Under the pieces are notes generated by a model that worked only from the letters and a program-made list of their open reading frames with translations, had not been told where the DNA came from and did no database searches. 10,169 nt of DNA from Spirochaetes bacterium RBG_16_67_19 (GTDB lineage: Bacteria > Spirochaetota > Spirochaetia > SZUA-6 > DRHE01), in assembly GCA_001829505.1 (NCBI GenBank), contig MIBK01000105.1, positions 1 through 10,169 of the forward strand. Reading direction: 5' to 3'. Of this stretch, positions 6,085 to 10,169 are shown one piece after another (the stretch's first letter is position 1; every line of letters begins with the position of its first letter). Both the position numbers and the translations under genes were made by a program.

Positions 6085-7134
6085 TCAGCTGATGCTGCGC
6101 ACCGAGCCGCGCTTCACCAGGTGCGGGGGGAAGGCCACCGACTTGCGCTCCTTCTCCTCGTGCTCGATGTTGTTCAGCAGCATCCGCAGGCTTTCCAGGC
6201 CGATGCGCTTGCGCGGTTGGTGGATGGTGGTCAGGGGTGGTGAGAGCACCCCGGCGATCTCTATGTTGTCGTAACCGATGATACTGTAGTCGTCGGGGAT
6301 GCGGAACTTCAGCTCGTTGGCCACCTTGTAGATGCCCAGGGCCAGCAGGTCGCTGATGGTGACCACCGCCGTGAACTCCAGGTTGGGCGACTCCGCGCTG
6401 CCGGCCAGCAGGCGCTTGAAGGTCTGGTACCCGCTTTCGATCGACAGGTCATCCGCGTGCACGATGAGTTCCGGGCGCACGGCGATGCCGTTCTCCTCCA
6501 GGGTCTGGCGGTAGTTGGCGATGAAGGCGCTGTGCATGCAGCGGCTGGGCGGGCCGGTGAGCAGCAGGATGTTGCGGTGGCCGCGGCTGAGCAGGTGCTC
6601 GACGGCCATGCGCGCCCCCATCCCGTGGTCGGAGTACACGTAGCTGGTGCCCGAGAAACCGGGCAGGCAGTCGATCAGCACGTACTCCACGCCGTTTTCC
6701 TGCAGCAGGCGCACGTTCTCGGTCTGGTCGTTGATCGGCGAGAGGATGATGCCGTCCACCCGCTTGGAGAGCATGGACATGATGTTGGCCCGCTCCTGGG
6801 CCGCGTCGTAGTGGGAGTAGCTGATGATCATCGAATAGCTGCCGCGGTTGAGCGTGGCCCCGATCACCCCGAGGATTTCCGAGTAGAACGGGTTGTTCAG
6901 GTCGTTGAAGATGATGCCGATGGTGTTGGTCTTGCTCTGGCGCAGGCTCTTGGCCAGGGAATCCGGATAGTAGTTCAGATCCCGGGCCACCTGCAGCACG
7001 CGCTCGGCGGTCTCCCGGTTGGCCCGCGGGTCCCCGCGCAGGGCGCGCGACACCGTGGAGAGGGACACGTTGGTCACCTCGGCGATTTCCCGGATGGTCA
7101 CTTTCTTGCGTAAGCTCATACGCGCCAGCAGCAT
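6085..7134 (-). CDS. LacI-family transcriptional regulator
   Basis: This 349-residue protein is of normal LacI length. The N-terminal helix-turn-helix (VTIREIAEVTNVSLSTVSRAL, about residues 12-32) is followed by the hinge helix (NYYPDSLAKSLRQSK, about 54-68), whose Leu intercalates in the operator minor groove in family members. A periplasmic-binding-protein-like effector domain starts at TIGIIFNDLNNPFYSEI (about 71-88). The chosen ATG at 7134 has AAGGGG eight bases upstream. An ATG five codons later lacks such a site, and a TTG ten codons earlier would overlap the operator. The gene is divergent from the M24-E1 operon, and three matching palindromes lie between them, so autoregulation and control of that operon are likely. 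The ligand is unknown; a sugar or the transporter's substrate is a reasonable guess. Confidence 0.95.
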   Translation of the reverse strand: MLLARMSLRKKVTIREIAEVTNVSLSTVSRALRGDPRANRETAERVLQVARDLNYYPDSLAKSLRQSKTNTIGIIFNDLNNPFYSEILGVIGATLNRGSYSMIISYSHYDAAQERANIMSMLSKRVDGIILSPINDQTENVRLLQENGVEYVLIDCLPGFSGTSYVYSDHGMGARMAVEHLLSRGHRNILLLTGPPSRCMHSAFIANYRQTLEENGIAVRPELIVHADDLSIESGYQTFKRLLAGSAESPNLEFTAVVTISDLLALGIYKVANELKFRIPDDYSIIGYDNIEIAGVLSPPLTTIHQPRKRIGLESLRMLLNNIEHEEKERKSVAFPPHLVKRGSVRSIS

Positions 7135-7148
7135 AATAATAACCCCTT

Positions 7149-7164
7149 TTGGCAACGATGCCAA
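7149..7164. promoter_or_regulatory. LacI-type operator O1 in the lacI leader
   Basis: TTGGCAACGATGCCAA is a 16-bp palindrome with one mismatched pair and a central CG, the form recognised by LacI/GalR proteins. It sits directly upstream of the lacI Shine-Dalgarno, where binding could block lacI expression. Its 14-bp core at 7150-7163 aligns with two further sites downstream. Confidence 0.72.
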
Positions 7165-7183
7165 GATCAGGCCGAAAAAAAGC

Positions 7184-7212
7184 TTGACAACCAGCCCCGC
7201 CTCTACAATAAT
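7184..7212 (+). promoter_or_regulatory. sigma-70-type promoter of the M24-E1 operon
   Basis: TTGACA (7184-7189, perfect) is separated by 17 bases from AATAAT (7207-7212, 5/6 to TATAAT). An A7 tract at 7175-7181 just upstream could act as an UP-like or bending element. The predicted start near 7219 lies inside operator O2, so a bound repressor would block initiation. The leader to the M24 ATG would be about 85 bases. Confidence 0.8.
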
Positions 7213-7225
7213 GGGAACGTTGTCA
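7212..7225. promoter_or_regulatory. LacI-type operator O2 over the transcription start
   Basis: TGGGAACGTTGTCA shares the TGNNAAYGWTGNCA pattern of O1 and O3 and has the central CG. It begins on the last base of the -10 element and covers the predicted start, the classical position for direct repression. Its centre is 62 bp from that of O1. Confidence 0.68.
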
Positions 7226-7241
7226 GCGTAGAGGCTCTTTT

Positions 7242-7307
7242 ATGACGTTTCTTGGCAGTTTAATGAGAATGTTGCCATTACGATCACGAAAGAGGCGGCA
7301 GGCATGA
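7242..7307 (+). CDS. possible 21-residue leader peptide ORF, coupled to the M24 gene
   Basis: An ATG with GAGG seven bases upstream opens a 21-codon frame in the leader of the M24-E1 operon. The peptide starts MTFLGSLMRMLPL and ends in a very basic tail (RSRKRRQA). Its TGA overlaps the M24 ATG as ATGA, the arrangement of translational coupling. The frame also covers operator O3 and the M24 Shine-Dalgarno (AGAGG, 7291-7295). With so short a frame chance is a real possibility. No regulatory amino-acid run that would suggest classical attenuation is seen. Confidence 0.35.
   Translation: MTFLGSLMRMLPLRSRKRRQA
7264..7277. promoter_or_regulatory. LacI-type operator O3 in the operon leader
   Basis: TGAGAATGTTGCCA fits the same pattern as O1 and O2, with one strong half site (TTGCCA) and a weaker one. 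It lies about 45 bases downstream of the predicted start. Its centre is 52 bp from that of O2, close to five helical turns, so it suits looping or a roadblock. Confidence 0.55.
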
Positions 7308-8656
7308 AACCACGAAGCGCAAGCTGGCTGCAGGAAGCCCGATTCGTCTCCCGCGTCTTGAGCAGGGCGCCGGCCGTGAACAAGGCCCTGCGCATCGAGC
7401 GGCCCGAGTTCCAGGAGCGGCAGCGCAAGCTCATCGCTGCCTTGGCCGAGGCGCAGATCGACGCGGCCTTCGTGTACTCCGACGAGCACTACAACGGGGA
7501 CGTGCCCTACCTGGCCGGGAACACGAACATCTCCATTGAACCGGTGGCCGGGGTGATCGGCCGGGGCGGCTTCCATGTGCTGGCCGGACTGGAAGGCGGC
7601 TACGTGGCCGAGCAGCTGGCCGGCCGCTCCGGGGCCCCGGTGCACAAGGTGGAGATGCTCAAGCTGGCCGACGAGAACTACCCCATCGAGGCCGAGCGGG
7701 TGGAGGACGTCATCGAGGCGGCCGCCGGCGGCAAGCCGCGGACCATCGGCCTGCTGACCCCGCGGGCCGTCTTCCCCCTGGGCATCTACGAGTTCCTGGC
7801 CAAATACATCGGCCCGGGCGGGCGCATCGTGGACGCCCAGGAAATCTACTACAAGATCAAGTACGAGAAGTCCGCGCGCGAAATGGAGCTGATCGCCGAA
7901 GCCGGCCGCATCTGCGACGTGATGCTGGAGGGCATGCTGGGCGTGCTGCGCCCCGGCCTCCTGGAAACGCAGGTGGCCGGCTGGGGCTACGCCATCGCCG
8001 AGGAGCTGGGCGCCGAGGAGATGGGCTTCGACGTGATGGTCACCACCGGCGAGGCCAACCGCACCCTGATCGGCAAGGCCCTGAACCGGCCGATCGGTGA
8101 GGGGGAGGTCGTGCACCTGGGCGTGGCCCCCAAGCGCGACGGCCTCAACGCCTGCGAGCGGTTGAGCGTGGTCTGCACGCGCCGCCCCGCCGGGGTGAGC
8201 GCGGAGCAGCGCTATTGGTTCGAGTTTGTAGAAGAGGCTTACCGCGTCGGCCTGGAGGCCTACCGCAAAGTGGCCCGGGAGGCCCTCCCGGCCCGCCTTC
8301 AGGAGCAGGCCCTGGTGGACTACTTCCAGTCCCGCGAGGCGGAAGTTTCCGCCCGGGTGGGCCGGAAGGTGGACCTGGCCCGCCAGAAGCCGTACACCGG
8401 CACGCACAACTCCGGCTACACGGAGTGCCAGGAGTTCTACGGGGCCATTACCCTGGATTCGCGCGAGCCTTTGGGCCGGCGCATCGTGACCATGCTGGAC
8501 GTGGCTATCCGCGGCGTGGGCAACCGCTGGGACGAGGTGATCATCCCGGGGCTGGACTACGTGGTGGTGGAGCGGACCCTGGGCAAGGACGGTCCGCGGG
8601 TGGAGGTGCTCACGAAGCTTCCCGAGAACGTGCAGCACCTGGTCTGGAAAATGTAG
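7304..8656 (+). CDS. M24/creatinase-fold protein lacking canonical metal ligands
   Basis: This 450-residue protein has the two-domain creatinase/prolidase layout. An N-terminal domain (about 32-180) is followed by a pita-bread domain (about 186-425) that opens with the typical KIKYEKSAREMELIAEAGRICD. Active M24 peptidases use Asp, Asp, His, Glu, Glu to hold two metals. The matching places here read VVHLGVAP (near 271), NACERLSV (near 284), GTHNSGYTE (His368), TMLDVAI (Asp399) and RWDEVII (near 410). At least the first two Asp and the first Glu are therefore not conserved. Creatinase shares the fold and works without metal, so this may be a non-peptidase hydrolase or a binding protein. The substrate is unknown. 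AGAGG lies eight bases before the ATG. It is the first full gene of a LacI-controlled operon, 15 bases before an E1 alpha gene. Confidence 0.82.
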   Translation: MKPRSASWLQEARFVSRVLSRAPAVNKALRIERPEFQERQRKLIAALAEAQIDAAFVYSDEHYNGDVPYLAGNTNISIEPVAGVIGRGGFHVLAGLEGGYVAEQLAGRSGAPVHKVEMLKLADENYPIEAERVEDVIEAAAGGKPRTIGLLTPRAVFPLGIYEFLAKYIGPGGRIVDAQEIYYKIKYEKSAREMELIAEAGRICDVMLEGMLGVLRPGLLETQVAGWGYAIAEELGAEEMGFDVMVTTGEANRTLIGKALNRPIGEGEVVHLGVAPKRDGLNACERLSVVCTRRPAGVSAEQRYWFEFVEEAYRVGLEAYRKVAREALPARLQEQALVDYFQSREAEVSARVGRKVDLARQKPYTGTHNSGYTECQEFYGAITLDSREPLGRRIVTMLDVAIRGVGNRWDEVIIPGLDYVVVERTLGKDGPRVEVLTKLPENVQHLVWKM

Positions 8657-8671
8657 GGGCAAGGAGGAGCG

Positions 8672-9646
8672 ATGGAATCGCTGAAAGCTCTGGACAAGGG
8701 CCTGGTGGAGCGCATGCACGAGGGCATGCTGCGCATCCGGCTTTTCGAGGAAACTCAGTCGCGCCTGTTCAAGGCCGGGGAGCAGGAGGGCTTCACCCAC
8801 CTGTACCTGGGGGAGGAGGCCATCGCCGTGGGCGCCTGCCTCGCCCTTAACCCCGACGACTTCATCACCAGCACGCACCGCGGGCACGGGCACATGATCG
8901 CCAAGGGCGGGGATTTCAAGAAGATGTTCGCCGAGCTGTACGGCCGCACCCCGGGCGCCTGCCTGGGCCGCAGCGGCTCGCTGCACATCGCCGACCGCGG
9001 CATCGGCATGCTGGGGGCCAACGGGCTGGTGGGCGACGGCAATCCCATCGCCGTGGGGGCCGGCTACTCCATCCGCCTGCGGGGCACCAAACAGGTGGTG
9101 GCCTCCTTCTTCGGCGACGGGGCCAGCAACCAGGGCACCTTCCACGAGTCGCTGAACATGGCCGCCTCCTTCGACCTGCCGGTGGTTTTCGTGCTGGAGA
9201 ATAACGGCATGAGCTGCGGCACGATCACCGCCTCGGTGTGCAAGGTGCTGCAGAACCTGGGCGACCGGGCCGTGGCCTACGGCATCCCGGGGGAGAACAT
9301 CGACGGCATGGACGTGGTGGAGGTCTACCGGACCGTGGGCAAGGCGGTGGAGCGGGCCCGGGCCGGCAAGGGGCCCACGCTGGTGAACTGCCAGACCTTC
9401 CGCCACCACGGCCACTTCGAGGGGGACATCGACGTGCGCACCCCGCAGCAAATCAAGGAAGCCCAGAGCCATGATGCGGTGGCCGACTTCGAGAAGCGGA
9501 TGCTGCGCGACGGCCTGGCCACGGAAAAGAGCATCCGCGAGCGGCGGGAGCGGATCCAGGCCCTGGTGGACGAAGCCGTGGACTTCGCCCGCGGCGCCCC
9601 CAAGGCGCCGGCCGCGGACGCCATGAAGTTCGTCTACGCCGAATAG
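8672..9646 (+). CDS. thiamine-diphosphate dehydrogenase E1 alpha subunit (PDH/acetoin/branched-chain type)
   Basis: This 324-residue E1 alpha subunit belongs to the heterotetrameric 2-oxoacid/acetoin dehydrogenases, which decarboxylate or cleave the substrate and pass an acyl group to a lipoyl E2. The thiamine-diphosphate/Mg motif is intact: GDG at 148-150, ASNQGTFHESLNMA, then NN at 177-178. THRGHGHMIAKGGD (68-81), GRSGSLHIAD (99-108) and GLVGDGNPIAVGAG (118-131) are typical of the family. RHHGHFEGD (244-252) marks the active-site loop. The length is that of AcoA-like short forms, with no N-terminal extension. AAGGAG lies five bases before the ATG. The beta-subunit gene follows after 25 bases. 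Acetoin, pyruvate or a branched 2-oxoacid are all possible substrates; the neighbouring M24 gene suggests a specialised catabolic use. Confidence 0.93.
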   Translation: MESLKALDKGLVERMHEGMLRIRLFEETQSRLFKAGEQEGFTHLYLGEEAIAVGACLALNPDDFITSTHRGHGHMIAKGGDFKKMFAELYGRTPGACLGRSGSLHIADRGIGMLGANGLVGDGNPIAVGAGYSIRLRGTKQVVASFFGDGASNQGTFHESLNMAASFDLPVVFVLENNGMSCGTITASVCKVLQNLGDRAVAYGIPGENIDGMDVVEVYRTVGKAVERARAGKGPTLVNCQTFRHHGHFEGDIDVRTPQQIKEAQSHDAVADFEKRMLRDGLATEKSIRERRERIQALVDEAVDFARGAPKAPAADAMKFVYAE

Positions 9647-9671
9647 GCACGGAAAGGTACGGAGGAAGCGA

Positions 9672-10169
9672 ATGCGCGAGATCATGTACCGGGACGCCCT
9701 GCGGGAGGCCATGGCCGCGGAGATGAAGAAGGACCCGCACCTGTTCCTCATGGCCTACGACGTGGGCAAGTACGGCGGGGAGCACCGCATCAGCGGCAAC
9801 CTGTTCGAGATGTTCGGCGACCTGCGGGTCAAGGACGCCCCGATCTCCGAGCAGGTCATCGTGGGCTGCGGCATCGGCGCGGCGGTGACCGGCTGCCGCT
9901 CCATCGTGGAGATCCCTTTCATGGACTTCCTGCCCATGTGCATGGACATGATCGCCAACCAGGCCGCCAAGTTCTACCACATGTTCGGCGGGCAGATGAA
10001 CGTGCCCATGGTGGTGCTCACCGCCATGGGCGGCTACATCCGGGCGGCCCAGCAGCACTCCCAATGCCTGGAAGCCTGGGTGGCCCACGTGCCGGGCCTG
10101 AAGACCGTCCTGCCCTCCACCCCCTACGACGCCAAGGGGCTCATGTTCACCGCCCTCCGGGACCCCAAC
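9672..10169 (+). CDS. thiamine-diphosphate dehydrogenase E1 beta subunit, N-terminal part (3' truncated)
   Basis: The frame opens at ATG 9672, with GGAGGA five bases upstream, and runs 166 codons without a stop to the window edge. It is the transketolase pyrimidine-binding domain of an E1 beta subunit. It opens MREIMYRDALREAMAAEM, contains YDVGKYGG (29-36) and DAPISEQ, in which Glu60 is at the position that activates the thiamine ring, and later QQHSQCLEAWVAHVPGLK and PSTPYDAKGLM. It would pair with the preceding alpha subunit. The C-terminal domain and any lipoyl E2 gene lie beyond the window. Confidence 0.93.
   Translation, partial: MREIMYRDALREAMAAEMKKDPHLFLMAYDVGKYGGEHRISGNLFEMFGDLRVKDAPISEQVIVGCGIGAAVTGCRSIVEIPFMDFLPMCMDMIANQAAKFYHMFGGQMNVPMVVLTAMGGYIRAAQQHSQCLEAWVAHVPGLKTVLPSTPYDAKGLMFTALRDPN

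Noticed and set aside
7243..7257. A fourth operator (TGACGTTTCTTGGCA)
   Set aside because: It has 15 bases, lacks the central symmetry and does not align with the 14-bp pattern of the other three.
7165..7260. Minus-strand promoter for lacI
   Set aside because: TTGTCA at 7190-7185 and CTGACA near 7227 were tried, but neither has an acceptable -10 at 16-18 bases, so none is annotated.
7223..9751. Very long minus-strand open frame (842 codons) opposite the M24 and E1 genes
   Set aside because: Its translation is dominated by His, Gly, Ala, Val and Gln, typical of the antisense of GC-rich genes, and both plus-strand genes have clear family motifs and ribosome sites.

Overview
The window is from a bacterium with high-GC coding DNA. 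It has Shine-Dalgarno sequences close to AGGAGG, an E. coli-like sigma-70 promoter (TTGACA, 17 bp, AATAAT) and tight operons with ATGA overlaps. The phylum cannot be assigned from sequence alone, and a metagenome-derived genome is possible. Most genes are strongly GC-rich. The exception is one gene at about 4.0-4.8 kb, where four 60-base rows counted by hand gave 52-60% GC, against 67-82% in two rows of the gene before it.

Layout. (1) Positions 2-3999, plus strand: the end of a solute-binding protein, two MalF/MalG-type (CUT1) permeases and a non-pyrrolysine member of the trimethylamine methyltransferase (MttB/COG5598) superfamily. They read as one operon for uptake and first-step catabolism of a small, possibly methylated compound. 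The MalF-type permease carries a perfect in-frame 273-bp tandem duplication. A strong GNRA-loop hairpin separates the binding-protein gene from the permeases. (2) Positions 3996-5283, minus strand: a lower-GC orphan gene with a CARDB/Ig-like look, whose stop codon overlaps the methyltransferase stop, and a pterin-4a-carbinolamine dehydratase. (3) Positions 5307-6081, plus strand: a YjlB-like cupin and an 81-residue protein of unknown function. (4) Positions 6085-7134, minus strand: a LacI-family repressor. (5) Positions 7242-10169, plus strand: a possible leader peptide, an M24/creatinase-fold protein lacking the usual metal ligands, and the alpha and (partial) beta subunits of a thiamine-diphosphate 2-oxoacid/acetoin-type dehydrogenase.

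The clearest regulatory story is the space between lacI and the M24 gene. Three 14-bp sites matching TGNNAAYGWTGNCA lie at 7150, 7212 and 7264. One is in the lacI leader, one overlaps the -10/start region of a near-consensus promoter, and one is in the downstream leader. Their centres are 62 and 52 bp apart, close to whole numbers of helical turns. This suggests that the LacI protein represses both itself and the M24-E1 operon by looping. A similar site may control the transporter operon, but its promoter lies outside the window.

The most notable observations are the duplicated permease, the phased operator array with its translationally coupled leader ORF, the pairing of a metal-ligand-poor M24 protein with an E1 dehydrogenase, and the MttB-family enzyme served by a sugar-type transporter. 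No complete new defence or mobile system is evident. I see no tRNA, rRNA, CRISPR array, insertion sequence or integrase.
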